From assembly GCA_943327315.2 (NCBI GenBank), contig CALPWQ020000004.1, forward strand, positions 1 to 49,184: a stretch of 49,184 nt of DNA, given 5' to 3'. Position numbers and translations under genes: made by a program. Shown piece by piece: positions 16,969 to 25,616 of the stretch. The stretch is from Chitinophaga pinensis (GTDB lineage: Bacteria > Bacteroidota > Bacteroidia > Flavobacteriales_D > Crocinitomicaceae). Each line of letters starts with the position of its first letter. Within the stretch, counting starts at the first letter, position 1. Below the pieces are notes generated by a model, which saw only the letters and a list, made by a program, of their open reading frames with translations, was not told the DNA's origin and searched no databases.

Positions 16969-18366
16969 TTATTGAAGTACATCTCTTCGTTGGCTGTCCA
17001 ATTTCAGTAAGATAAACATCATCACGGAGAAGGACATCATGGATGAACCTCCGTACGAGAAAAATGGGAGCGGAATACCAATGACCGGTGCAAATCCAAT
17101 GTTCATTCCGATGTTGATGGCGAAGTGATAAAATAAAATCATGGCCACCGTATACGCATATACTCGGTTGAAAACGGCCCTTTGGCGCTCTGCAATGATG
17201 ATGATTCGAACCAACATAAACATATAAAGCGCTACCAAAATAAAGGTGCCTGCAAACCCCCATTCTTCTGCAAATGGACAAAAAATAAAGTCCGTTTCAC
17301 TTTCTGGAACGTGATTGCTTCGCACACTTGAAACAGAAGCTTCGCGGTATCCCTTCCCTAAAAATCCGCCTGACCCGACGGCCGCCATGGCGCGGTTACG
17401 GTTGTAATCCTTTCCATTGGGATCTTCCTTCATTCCAAGAAATAGTTCGATGCGGTCTTTCTGGTGTGCACGTAAGCCTTGAAACCCATAATTCACCACA
17501 GAAGAAAGCCCTGCCGCCATGCTAAAGCCTAATATCACCACCAATGTCGCACGCCCACGATCTCGTCGAGCAGAGACCACACGAAGAAAAATTAAGAAAA
17601 TCAGTGAAATGAGAAACAAGGTGGCAACCACACTATAAAACCCTGGAACCTTGACATTGGGCAAGAAGCCAAATTCGAGCACCTCATTGCTCATGAGCAG
17701 TGTAATCACACTCAAAATGATGACCACAAAAAGAATGGGAATGAAGTGACCACCAACCCATGTCTCCTTAAACCGAATGCCCGGAATGCGGTTGATCAAT
17801 TTAAGTATGAGTGGGTCGTAGGTAATTCCTTCGCGGTACATCACAAAAAGGAATGAAGTAAATACCACAAATGTTCCAGCGTCTGGCTGAAGGAGAATCA
17901 AGACCATCGGCATCAAGATGATGGCATTGGCAATGAGCACCGTTTGAATATTTTGCTGCTTGACATTGACTGTACTGATGAACCTCGCCAAGAGCAATGC
18001 AGTACCAATCTTGGCAAATTCTGCCGGTTGAACCCCCATAGTCCCAATTCCTAACCAAGCGCGTGCGCCATTGATTTTAGGCGTAAACAATACAATCACC
18101 AATAAAAAAAGGGTAAATACGTAGATGGGCACAGAGAATTTTCGATAGATGTCAGAGTCTATCAAGAAGACAATTAATCCAAGAAATAAAGAGATTCCCA
18201 ACCAAACCAACTGCTTGCCATATTTTTCAGAATATTCATAGATGTTGGGGTGCTCTTCGTTGTAAGCCACCGAATAGACTGTTGCCATGCCAATGATGAG
18301 CATGACGATATAGCTCACAAAAAGTGGCCAATCCATATGTGCAACAAGTGAATCTCCCTTTCTCAT
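16969..18366 (-). CDS. rodA: Rod shape-determining SEDS glycosyltransferase RodA
   Basis: SEDS-family peptidoglycan polymerase working with PBP2 in elongation, an integral inner-membrane protein. The 465 residues are longer than the usual 370-420: an extra membrane stretch (about residues 220-290, HFIPILFVVIILSVITLLM and YSVVATLFLISLIFLIFL) is inserted mid-protein, as seen in Bacteroidota RodA. Motifs include WLGIGTMGVQPAEFAKIG, LILLQPDAGTFVVF, GSGGFLGKGY, HVPESETDFIFCPFAEEWGF (which holds the conserved catalytic Asp region) and GIPLPFFSYGGSS. It overlaps mrdA by 4 bases (ATGA). Confidence 0.95.
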   Translation of the reverse strand: MRKGDSLVAHMDWPLFVSYIVMLIIGMATVYSVAYNEEHPNIYEYSEKYGKQLVWLGISLFLGLIVFLIDSDIYRKFSVPIYVFTLFLLVIVLFTPKINGARAWLGIGTMGVQPAEFAKIGTALLLARFISTVNVKQQNIQTVLIANAIILMPMVLILLQPDAGTFVVFTSFLFVMYREGITYDPLILKLINRIPGIRFKETWVGGHFIPILFVVIILSVITLLMSNEVLEFGFLPNVKVPGFYSVVATLFLISLIFLIFLRVVSARRDRGRATLVVILGFSMAAGLSSVVNYGFQGLRAHQKDRIELFLGMKEDPNGKDYNRNRAMAAVGSGGFLGKGYREASVSSVRSNHVPESETDFIFCPFAEEWGFAGTFILVALYMFMLVRIIIIAERQRAVFNRVYAYTVAMILFYHFAINIGMNIGFAPVIGIPLPFFSYGGSSMMSFSVMMFILLKLDSQRRDVLQ

Positions 18367-20225
18367 CGCATATAGCTGAATACGGCGTCAATAATTGTTT
18401 TCTCGCGTTCCTTCTCCGTAATCTTTCGCTGCAAATACTTTTCGATCATCAAGCTTGCTGTTGGGGCAGCCCAAAGACCTCCACCTCCTTTTGCATTCTC
18501 GATAAACACGGCAATTGCAATCTTCGGTTTGTCCATCGGTGCAAAAGCAAGAAACGTGGAGTGGTCCTCTCCGTGTGGATTTTGAACCGTTCCCGTTTTC
18601 CCACAAATGACGATGTCCTTCAGCAATGCCCGACGTCCAGTTCCGCCTGGCTCATAGACCACGCGCCGCATTCCTTCGATGATAACATCATAATGCTTGG
18701 TGTCAATTTTTGCGTAATGTTTTTTGAGGTATTCAGGAAGAGGCCCTTTTGACCCAATCGACTTCACAAAGTGTGGGGTATAATACCACCCTTTGTTTGC
18801 TATAATTGCAGCTATATTGGCCATCTGTAGAGGTGTAATCATTACCTCACCTTGGCCGATGGAGATGGAACGAATTGTTGAAAATGCCCATCTATGGTGG
18901 CCGTACCACTTGTCATAAAAGGCAACATCTGGGATTAGTCCCGGACGTAATCCAGTGATATCCGTTTCCAATTTTCGTCCCAAGCCGAAGCTTTTCATAT
19001 AATCTACCCAGCGATTTAGCCCCACCTCCGCATCAGCAAAAACACTTTTCTTTCTATTTTGTTGGACAATTCGTCGCATCACTGCGTAGTAGTAGGGGTT
19101 GCACGAGTGTTTTATGGCATCTGCGAGATTTCCTGCACTTGCGTGATTGTGGCAGCCCACGACAGATTTGTTACACGGCGCACCAAACTCTGGAGTAATG
19201 ACGCCTTCCTGCAGCGCAATCAAGGAATTTAAGAGTTTAAATGTCGATCCCGGCGGATATTCCGATGCCAAAGGACGAGGCAAAAGCGGAGTGCTGGGGT
19301 CCATCAAGAGTTTCGGATAGTACATCGAAATGTTCCGTTTCCCAATCATAAGGTTAGGGTCGTAAGAGGGCGAAGATACAAGTGCTAAGATTTCCCCCGT
19401 TAACGGCTCTATGGCGACGATACAGCCACGCTTGCCCTTCAGTAATTTCTCGCCATAGGCTTGAAGAAGGATATCAACCCCTAGTTTCAATGGAGGGCCC
19501 TGCAAGGCAGAGGTGTCGTATTTTCCGTCTGCATACGATTCGATGGCATTGTTCATGGCTGAAGTAACAATGTAGCGAATGCCTTTTCGCCCTCTTAACT
19601 CCTTTTCATAAAAACGCTCTAAACCCGCTTTACCGATATTGTTGCCCGGCTTATAAAAGCGGTCTTCATCAATTTCTTCTTGGGAAACTTCTGAAAGATA
19701 TCCGACAATGTTCGCTCCATTGGCATACGGATAGCTGCGCATGCTCGTTATTTCTTCATGAAATCCTTTGAAGTTGTCCAAATGAGGTGCGATGCGCGCA
19801 ACCTCCTCCAAAGTAAGCTCCTTCATAAATGGATAGGCCCGAATTTTTTGATAGTTCGGCGTGCGTTTGTGGGTATTTTTATTGTAGTACGTTCCCTCGC
19901 CACGCACAATTTCCTTAAAACGATTGCGCACCTCTTCGCGTGTCCAACCGATTAACTTGGCAAACTTAGCCGTATCTAAATCCACAATGTCTGCCTCAAC
20001 CATCATTAGGTTGTAATAGGTTCGGTTCGAAACAATCTTTTTACCCGTTCTGTCGAAGAGCACGCCGCGTGGAGGGCTAATTTCCCAACGTTTTTCTGCG
20101 ATCTCTTGCGCGCGTAGTACCCATTGGTCATCCACTACCTGCATATAAAAAAGGCGTGAAGTGTAGATGATGCCAACCATTAAAATAAAGGCAAGAATGA
20201 CATATCTTCGTGCATCCAGATTCAT
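18363..20225 (-). CDS. mrdA: Penicillin-binding protein 2
   Basis: Class B transpeptidase that crosslinks peptidoglycan during elongation, in complex with RodA. The 620-residue protein has an N-terminal membrane anchor (about 8-26, YVILAFILMVGIIYTSRLF) and a PBP dimerisation domain (SPPRGVLFDRTGKKI and VARIAPHL). The transpeptidase domain has S-x-x-K in EYPPGSTFKLLN, S-x-N in HSCNPYYYAVMR and KTGT in VICGKTGTVQNPHGEDHS. Length is typical. It lies between mreD and rodA, overlapping each by 4 bases, which ties the whole set to one translational unit. Confidence 0.95.
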   Translation of the reverse strand: MNLDARRYVILAFILMVGIIYTSRLFYMQVVDDQWVLRAQEIAEKRWEISPPRGVLFDRTGKKIVSNRTYYNLMMVEADIVDLDTAKFAKLIGWTREEVRNRFKEIVRGEGTYYNKNTHKRTPNYQKIRAYPFMKELTLEEVARIAPHLDNFKGFHEEITSMRSYPYANGANIVGYLSEVSQEEIDEDRFYKPGNNIGKAGLERFYEKELRGRKGIRYIVTSAMNNAIESYADGKYDTSALQGPPLKLGVDILLQAYGEKLLKGKRGCIVAIEPLTGEILALVSSPSYDPNLMIGKRNISMYYPKLLMDPSTPLLPRPLASEYPPGSTFKLLNSLIALQEGVITPEFGAPCNKSVVGCHNHASAGNLADAIKHSCNPYYYAVMRRIVQQNRKKSVFADAEVGLNRWVDYMKSFGLGRKLETDITGLRPGLIPDVAFYDKWYGHHRWAFSTIRSISIGQGEVMITPLQMANIAAIIANKGWYYTPHFVKSIGSKGPLPEYLKKHYAKIDTKHYDVIIEGMRRVVYEPGGTGRRALLKDIVICGKTGTVQNPHGEDHSTFLAFAPMDKPKIAIAVFIENAKGGGGLWAAPTASLMIEKYLQRKITEKEREKTIIDAVFSYMR

Positions 20226-20737
20226 CGCTCCTTGGGTTTAGAAACAATCATTGCTTGGATAAGCAGGCAAAGAAGAAAGGATAAAGGAAGACTGAAAAGT
20301 GTTTTCTGGAGAACGAAGAGTACTTCATCAAAACGGAAAATTTCTAAGAGGAAAAACCAAAAATGATGGATCAACAAGAGGAGTCCAAACGTGTATAAAA
20401 ACCACTTGAAGCCCATGTCATAACTATTGCCTTCTTTGAGGGGATCGTAGCCATCACGAGGGGCGAAAGTATTGAATATCAAGGGGCGGAAATAGGCAAT
20501 GACGACCGCCGAAGATGCATGTAAGCCATAGGTGTTTGAAAACGCATCAATAAGAATGCCCATTAAAAAGGCAATGACCATGAGGGAGATTGTTCCTATT
20601 TCGAAGGGCAAAAGCACGATCAGCAAGGGATAAACCATAAACTGGATGCCAAAACCCAATTCCAATTGGTTCAGCACCAAGGCCTGCAAGGCTACAAGCA
20701 GCAGGAAACGAACACCATATTTTACTGCTATATTCAT
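20222..20737 (-). CDS. mreD: Rod shape-determining protein MreD
   Basis: Integral membrane protein of 171 residues with about five hydrophobic segments (for example FLLLVALQALVLNQL near the start, FMVYPLLIVLLPF, TISLMVIAFLMGILIDAF and FLLCLLIQAMIVS at the end). MreD is weakly conserved, so assignment rests on the GILIDAFSNTYGLHAS turn, size, topology and position between mreC and mrdA. It would link MreC to the elongasome at the inner membrane. It overlaps mreC and mrdA by 4 bases each. Confidence 0.9.
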   Translation of the reverse strand: MNIAVKYGVRFLLLVALQALVLNQLELGFGIQFMVYPLLIVLLPFEIGTISLMVIAFLMGILIDAFSNTYGLHASSAVVIAYFRPLIFNTFAPRDGYDPLKEGNSYDMGFKWFLYTFGLLLLIHHFWFFLLEIFRFDEVLFVLQKTLFSLPLSFLLCLLIQAMIVSKPKER

Positions 20738-21573
20738 TCTTCGTCGTCTGGTGGAATATTGCTTTCGAGTTCCTCCTGCTCTTCTTGCATTAAATTCTTA
20801 ATCACATAAACGCGCTGCAAACTGGCATAATTTTCTGAAAACCGTACGACAACATCCCACAATGGTTTTCCTTCAACTGGCTTCAACTTTTCAATCTTTC
20901 CAACCATAATGCCGCGAGGAAAAATTCCTGATCCACCGCGAGTCACAACCTTTGACCACTTTTTAATGTGCATATCGTTGCTAATCCCAGAAATCGACCC
21001 TTTCCGTTGGTCTTCTCCATTCCACTTCAATAAACCAAACAAGCCAATCGGCTCAATCATGACGTCAATATTGATCTCTTCCGTCAACACACTTTTTACC
21101 ACCGCAAAATAATCGCTCACGTTATGAATGATCCCAACAATGCCCTTGTCCGAAAACACGCCCATCCCACGCTCGATTCCTTGTGATTTTCCAATGTTCA
21201 AGGTAAAATAATTGTTGCGCTTGGTTACCGTAGAATTGATTACCGTTGCAGGAATGTACGTGTACTGTTGTTTGAAAAGGGTGTCATTGATTTTGACCAA
21301 GCCATACTGCAATCGTTGAAAGCTTTGTGGCAACTGCTCGCGCAGCAGTTTATTTTCCCGTTGGAGTGCTGAATTCGATTTCCCAAGGTTAAAATGCTTG
21401 GTGAGTTCATTGCGCATAGCTAAGGTTTTTCCCGCTACGGCAGATGCTGTGGTAAGGTATTGTGCGCGTGGATATTGTAAAAATGAAAAATAGCTTGTAA
21501 GTGCAAAAATTTGCATGAGAATAAAAACAAGAAACACTCTGAAGCGCCTAAAGAAGGCAAACAAATTGCGCAT
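20734..21573 (-). CDS. mreC: Rod shape-determining protein MreC
   Basis: Periplasmic scaffold of the elongasome, 279 residues. An N-terminal anchor (about 11-27, FRVFLVFILMQIFALTSYF) is followed by a coiled-coil segment (SALQRENKLLREQLPQSFQ) and the beta-rich MreC domain (YIPATVINSTVTKRNNYFTL, GIERGMGVFSDKGIVG, VTRGGSGIFPRGIMVGKIE). The C-terminus is very acidic (EEQEELESNIPPDDEE). I use the ATG at 21573; the in-frame TTG at 21579 overlaps the promoter box TATCTTTG. mreB lies just upstream, but a terminator hairpin and that promoter box intervene, so mreC heads its own transcript. Confidence 0.93.
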   Translation of the reverse strand: MRNLFAFFRRFRVFLVFILMQIFALTSYFSFLQYPRAQYLTTASAVAGKTLAMRNELTKHFNLGKSNSALQRENKLLREQLPQSFQRLQYGLVKINDTLFKQQYTYIPATVINSTVTKRNNYFTLNIGKSQGIERGMGVFSDKGIVGIIHNVSDYFAVVKSVLTEEINIDVMIEPIGLFGLLKWNGEDQRKGSISGISNDMHIKKWSKVVTRGGSGIFPRGIMVGKIEKLKPVEGKPLWDVVVRFSENYASLQRVYVIKNLMQEEQEELESNIPPDDEE

Positions 21574-21576
21574 AAG

Positions 21577-21584
21577 CAAAGATA
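21577..21584 (-). promoter_or_regulatory. TATCTTTG promoter box for mreC operon
   Basis: Exact TAnnTTTG on the minus strand, directly after the T run of the mreB terminator and 3 bases before the mreC ATG, which implies a leaderless message. Confidence 0.55.
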
Positions 21585-21616
21585 AAAAAAGTAGTGGTCT
21601 TTTTTACCACTACTTT
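21584..21616 (-). terminator. Rho-independent terminator between mreB and mreC
   Basis: AAAGTAGTGGT (21588-21598) pairs with ACCACTACTTT (21606-21616) around a seven-base loop. On the minus strand the stem is followed by seven T (21584-21590). It begins 4 bases after the mreB stop, so it should end or attenuate transcription between mreB and mreCD-mrdA-rodA. Confidence 0.8.
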
Positions 21617-21619
21617 CTG

Positions 21620-22645
21620 CTAATCTCTGATAAGGAATTGGAATTTATCAATATTTTTCAATGCGATGCTTGTACCACGTGCAACTGCTCTAAGTGGGTC
21701 CTCCGCGATATGCACTGGAAGCTTCGTTTTCGCCGAGATTCGCTTGTCCAAACCACGAAGCATTGAACCTCCTCCGGCAAGGTAAATTCCTGTTTTATAA
21801 ATATCTGCTGAAAGTTCTGGTGGTGTCAACTCCAAGGCACTCAAGATCGCTTCCTCAATTTTCGAAATCGTTTTATCCAAGGCATGAGCGACCTCTGTAT
21901 AGGTGATTATGATTTCCTTCGGAATTCCTGTCATAAGGTCACGGCCACGTACCGCAAAATCCTCTGGTGGATTGTCCAGCTCTGGCAATGCCGCACCAAC
22001 TTCAATTTTAATTTGTTCAGCCGTACGTTCTCCCACCAAAATGTTGTGCTGACGTCGCATATATTCTTCGATGTCGCTTGTGAAATCATCCCCTGCGATG
22101 CGAATAGACTTATCACAAACAATGCCTCCTAGGGCAATTACCGCAATCTCCGATGTACCCCCACCGATGTCGATAATCATGTTCCCCATTGGTTCCTCAA
22201 CATCAATTCCAATTCCGATTGCAGCCGCCATTGGCTCGTGAATAAGATACACCTCTTTCGCTCCAGCGTGTTCAGCTGAATCGCGCACTGCACGCTTCTC
22301 CACCTCAGTAATCCCAGAAGGAATACAGATCACCATTCGCAAGGAAGGATTGAACAAGCTTCGTCCCGGATTGATCATTTTAATCATCCCCCGAATCATT
22401 TGTTCTGCACTTTGGAAATCTGCAATCACACCATCTTTCAAAGGCCGCACCGTTTCAATCAATTTGTGCGTTTTTCCATGCATCTGTTGTGCCTTTTTTC
22501 CAATGGCAACAATTTTCCCTGTTTGAATGTCTCTAGCCACAATCGATGGTTCATCTACAACAACTTTGTCGTTGAGAATAATCAGTGTGTTCGCTGTCCC
22601 TAAGTCGATTGCAATTTCTTGTGTTAAAAAACTAAATAGTCCCAT
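21620..22645 (-). CDS. mreB: Rod shape-determining actin homologue MreB
   Basis: Bacterial actin that orients the elongasome, polymerising on the inner membrane face. The 341-residue protein has the actin ATPase motifs IAIDLGTANTLIILNDKVVV (phosphate 1), KGVIADF-like phosphate-2 neighbourhood KDGVIADFQSAEQM, GNMIIDIGGGTSEIAVIALGG and, near the C-terminus, YLAGGGSMLRGLDKRI. The N-terminal MGLFSFLTQ is the amphipathic membrane-binding end. Length is standard. It lies 92 bases downstream of purH on the same strand, without a clear promoter box in the gap, and is followed directly by a terminator. Confidence 0.96.
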   Translation of the reverse strand: MGLFSFLTQEIAIDLGTANTLIILNDKVVVDEPSIVARDIQTGKIVAIGKKAQQMHGKTHKLIETVRPLKDGVIADFQSAEQMIRGMIKMINPGRSLFNPSLRMVICIPSGITEVEKRAVRDSAEHAGAKEVYLIHEPMAAAIGIGIDVEEPMGNMIIDIGGGTSEIAVIALGGIVCDKSIRIAGDDFTSDIEEYMRRQHNILVGERTAEQIKIEVGAALPELDNPPEDFAVRGRDLMTGIPKEIIITYTEVAHALDKTISKIEEAILSALELTPPELSADIYKTGIYLAGGGSMLRGLDKRISAKTKLPVHIAEDPLRAVARGTSIALKNIDKFQFLIRD

Positions 22646-22737
22646 TTTTTCTAATTCGCTATGAGCCTTAATGTTTAAGTCAGACCCCTTATTCGTAAAT
22701 TTCGGCTTTTTGTTTCAATGTTCGACAAAAAAACAAT

Positions 22738-24267
22738 TTAATGTTTGAAATGACGTACACCAGTGAAAACCATGGCCACTCCATTTTCATTGCAATAGTC
22801 TACAGACTGACCATCTTTCACTGATCCTCCGGGTTGAACAACGGCCGTAATTCCCGCGTTATGTGCTATTTCAACACAATCTGGAAATGGAAAAAAGGCA
22901 TCAGAAGCCATCACCGCACCTTGCAAATCAAATTGAAAAGAGGCCGCTTTATGTATGGCTTGCCGCAAAGCATCAACGCGGGAAGTTTGTCCAGTACCGC
23001 TTGCTAGCAATTGTCCGTTTTTTACTAAAACAATGGTATTCGACTTGGTGTGCTTTACGACTTTATTCGCAAACAACAAATCCTCTTCTTCAGCGCTTGT
23101 TGGTTTTTGAAGTGTTGCTGGGACAAGATCAGAAAGTCCTTCTGTTTTCATGTCTTTTTCTTGTTCCAATACGCCATTCAAAATCGTTCTGAATTGACGC
23201 ATCGGCAAATCAATGTCTTTATGCACCAGGATAATTCTATTTTTCTTGCTTTTCAACAGTTGCAAGGCATCCTCCGCATAACCAGGTGCAATAACCACTT
23301 CACAGAACAACTCGTTGATTTCCTCAGCAGTGGCCAAATCAATCGCTGAATTGGTGATTAAAATTCCTCCAAATGCACTTACTGGATCTCCAGCTAAAGC
23401 ATCAAGGTATGCTTGACGAACGGTTTTGCGCGTGGCCACACCGCAGGCATTGTTGTGTTTTAGAATTGCAAACGTAGGATCATCCAAGCGAAATTCTGTC
23501 ATGAGATTCACGGCCGCATCCACATCCAATAAATTATTGTAGGACAATTCCTTGCCATGCAGTTTATCAAAGATCTCATTCATATTGCCATGAAAAATTC
23601 CTTTTTGATGAGGGTTTTCACCATAGCGAAGAACTTCAGAATTCAAGATGCTCTCTTTGAAAACATCTTTTTCTCCTCTGTTAAAATACTTGAAAATGTG
23701 CGTGTCGTAATGCGATGACACATTGAATGCATCGCGTGCAAATGATTTACGTTGATATTCTGTTGTTTGACACTTCTGATCACTGATGATGGACAAGAAC
23801 TCCGCGTACTGCGCTTGTGATGGAATGATCACGACATCGGTGTAGTTTTTCGCCGCAGCGCGAATGAGGGAAATTCCCCCGATGTCAATTTTTTCAATGA
23901 TCTCCTCATGGGGTGCGCCTGAAGCTACTGTCGCTTCAAATGGGTATAAGTCAACAATCACCAAATCCAAATCAGGAATGCCATATTCTGCAATTTGAGC
24001 ACGATCCTCTGCATGTCCGCGGCGATTTAAAATCCCTCCAAAAATCTTTGGGTGAAGCGTTTTTACTCGACCCCCCAAAATGGATGGATACAAGGTCAAA
24101 TCCTCTACACGAATTACTGGAATACCTAAGTCTTCAATAAATGTTTGAGTTCCCCCCGTTGAATATATCACAACACCATTGTCATGCAATACTTTAACGA
24201 TAGGATCGAGGCCTGTTTTATCGTAGACGGAAATCAGTGCTGAGCTGATTGATTTTAATGCGTTCAT
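22738..24267 (-). CDS. purH: Bifunctional AICAR transformylase / IMP cyclohydrolase
   Basis: Catalyses the last two steps of de novo IMP synthesis in the cytosol: formylation of AICAR, then cyclisation. The 509-residue protein starts MNALKSISSALISVYDKTGL, the IMP-cyclohydrolase N-terminus. The MGS-like fold follows (YSTGGTQTFIEDLGIPV, GGRVKTLHPKIFGGIL). The transformylase domain has RYGENPHQKG, LKHNNACGVA and SDAFFPFPDCVEIAHNAGI. The ATG at 24267 is used; the TTG seven codons upstream is in the promoter area. The position directly before mreB is a common order in Bacteroidota. Confidence 0.97.
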   Translation of the reverse strand: MNALKSISSALISVYDKTGLDPIVKVLHDNGVVIYSTGGTQTFIEDLGIPVIRVEDLTLYPSILGGRVKTLHPKIFGGILNRRGHAEDRAQIAEYGIPDLDLVIVDLYPFEATVASGAPHEEIIEKIDIGGISLIRAAAKNYTDVVIIPSQAQYAEFLSIISDQKCQTTEYQRKSFARDAFNVSSHYDTHIFKYFNRGEKDVFKESILNSEVLRYGENPHQKGIFHGNMNEIFDKLHGKELSYNNLLDVDAAVNLMTEFRLDDPTFAILKHNNACGVATRKTVRQAYLDALAGDPVSAFGGILITNSAIDLATAEEINELFCEVVIAPGYAEDALQLLKSKKNRIILVHKDIDLPMRQFRTILNGVLEQEKDMKTEGLSDLVPATLQKPTSAEEEDLLFANKVVKHTKSNTIVLVKNGQLLASGTGQTSRVDALRQAIHKAASFQFDLQGAVMASDAFFPFPDCVEIAHNAGITAVVQPGGSVKDGQSVDYCNENGVAMVFTGVRHFKH

Positions 24268-24285
24268 GAATGAAAAATGAAAGTG

Positions 24286-24293
24286 CAAAAATA
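24286..24293 (-). promoter_or_regulatory. TATTTTTG promoter box for purH
   Basis: Exact TAnnTTTG on the minus strand, ending 18 bases before the purH ATG at 24267. Confidence 0.6.
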
Positions 24294-24423
24294 CTTTATT
24301 TTATCCGAGATTTAAGTGAAAAACAAGTGCTTTTTGAAGGTGTTTTACGTTTTTTTGAATAATTAAGAAGTCCCAGTATTTTCGCGAATTGTGCATTTGT
24401 GTATTTTTATCAAAAACTTACTC

Positions 24424-25116
24424 ATGCATCTGATTACCATCGTTGAAGACGAGACCAGTTTAATGGAGCTTATTGGGCTAAATCTTGAGCTGGAGGGATA
24501 CAGTACATTGCGTTTTTCATCGGGCGGATTGGCACTTCGCGCGATTGATAGAATTGCGGAGAGTGAATTGGTCATCTTAGATGTGATGCTTCCAGAAGTG
24601 AGTGGATTGGATTTGTGCCGTGAAATTCGCAAAAAATCAGACGTTCCCGTTTTGTTTTTATCCGCCAAAGGGAGCACTGCAGACCGCATTGCTGGACTAA
24701 AATTAGGCGCCAATGACTACCTGCCGAAACCTTTCGATTTAGAGGAATTGTTACTTAAAGTAGGTATATTGATTCACAAAGGTGTTTCGCCAACGAGTCC
24801 TGAAAAACTGATGGTTGGGGATAAAGAAATTGACTTTACAGCATTTCACGTCACGGACATTTCAAGCGGAATAGTGACAGAATTGTCTAAAAAAGAAATT
24901 GAACTGCTCCGCCTATTCAACGAGTTCGAAGGCAGAGTAGTTTCTCGCGATGAAATTCTCGATCGCCTGTGGGGCAAAGATCAATTCCCAACCACACGCA
25001 CCATCGACAACTATATTTTATCCTTCCGAAAACTCTTCGAAAAGGACCCTAAAAATCCAGTTTACTTCCATTCCATTCGTTCCGTCGGCTATAAATTCAC
25101 CAACGAACAGGCCTAA
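24424..25116 (+). CDS. OmpR/PhoB-family response regulator
   Basis: A two-component response regulator of 230 residues. The receiver domain (about 1-118) has the acidic pair in TIVEDETSLM, the phospho-acceptor Asp in LVILDVMLPEVSG, SAKG in FLSAKGSTADR and the Lys of YLPKPFDLEEL. The C-terminal winged helix has LSKKEIELLRLFNEFEGRVV, ILDRLWGKD, TRTIDNYILSFRKLFE and HSIRSVGYKF, the OmpR/PhoB DNA-binding pattern. I use the ATG at 24424; the TTG at 24391 would add a non-conserved extension. No histidine kinase gene adjoins it, so its sensor is elsewhere. A near-match box TATTTTTA lies at 24402-24409. Confidence 0.92.
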   Translation: MHLITIVEDETSLMELIGLNLELEGYSTLRFSSGGLALRAIDRIAESELVILDVMLPEVSGLDLCREIRKKSDVPVLFLSAKGSTADRIAGLKLGANDYLPKPFDLEELLLKVGILIHKGVSPTSPEKLMVGDKEIDFTAFHVTDISSGIVTELSKKEIELLRLFNEFEGRVVSRDEILDRLWGKDQFPTTRTIDNYILSFRKLFEKDPKNPVYFHSIRSVGYKFTNEQA

Positions 25117-25149
25117 ACAATTCACGCGCAACATCGGAACAATATTTCG

Positions 25150-25157
25150 TACCTTTG
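25150..25157 (+). promoter_or_regulatory. TACCTTTG promoter box for dCMP deaminase
   Basis: Exact TAnnTTTG match, ending 15 bases before the ATG at 25173. Confidence 0.6.
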
Positions 25158-25172
25158 TTGACCTTAAAAATC

Positions 25173-25616
25173 ATGGAAAAATCAACTTCAAAACAACTGC
25201 GTTACGACAGTGCTTATCTCAAAATGGCTGTATCTTGGGCCGGACTTTCTCACTGCGGACGTAAAAAAGTTGGGGCCATAATCGTCAAAGATGAAATGAT
25301 TATTTCAGACGGTTACAATGGAACACCAGCAGGATTTGACAACTGTTGTGAGGACACAGACGGCAACACACAATGGTATGTCCTTCACGCGGAGGCAAAC
25401 GCCATTTTAAAAGTGGCCAAATCCACAAACAACTGCAAAGGCGCAACACTCTACCTTACCCTCTCGCCTTGCCGCGACTGCTCAAAATTGATTCTTCAAG
25501 CGGGCATTCGTCGCGTGGTCTTCCTCGATAAATACAAAGACACCGAAGGCATTGACTTTTTGCAGAGTGCTGGAGTAGAAACCATTCATATCCAACATAC
25601 TGACCATGTGGAATAA
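25173..25616 (+). CDS. dCMP deaminase / ComE-like zinc deaminase
   Basis: A 147-residue zinc deaminase of the deoxycytidylate deaminase family, expected to convert dCMP to dUMP and so feed thymidylate synthesis. The zinc and proton-relay site is visible: LHAEANAIL (His ligand plus catalytic Glu) and SPCRDCSKLI (two Cys ligands). SHCGRKKVGAIIVKD and SDGYNGTPAGFDNCCED are the substrate-binding family motifs. The start is the ATG at 25173, matching the promoter box; an in-frame TTG at 25155 falls inside that box. The gene overlaps the S41 protease start by 11 bases. Confidence 0.9.
   Translation: MEKSTSKQLRYDSAYLKMAVSWAGLSHCGRKKVGAIIVKDEMIISDGYNGTPAGFDNCCEDTDGNTQWYVLHAEANAILKVAKSTNNCKGATLYLTLSPCRDCSKLILQAGIRRVVFLDKYKDTEGIDFLQSAGVETIHIQHTDHVE

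Noticed and set aside
16904-17281. 125-codon frame on the minus strand overlapping rodA
   Set aside because: Lies in a different frame of the well-supported rodA gene; the product is rich in His/Cys/Arg with no domain, as expected for a shadow.
24424-25116. Two-component pair with an adjacent kinase
   Set aside because: The neighbours are purH and a dCMP deaminase; no histidine kinase motifs occur in the window.
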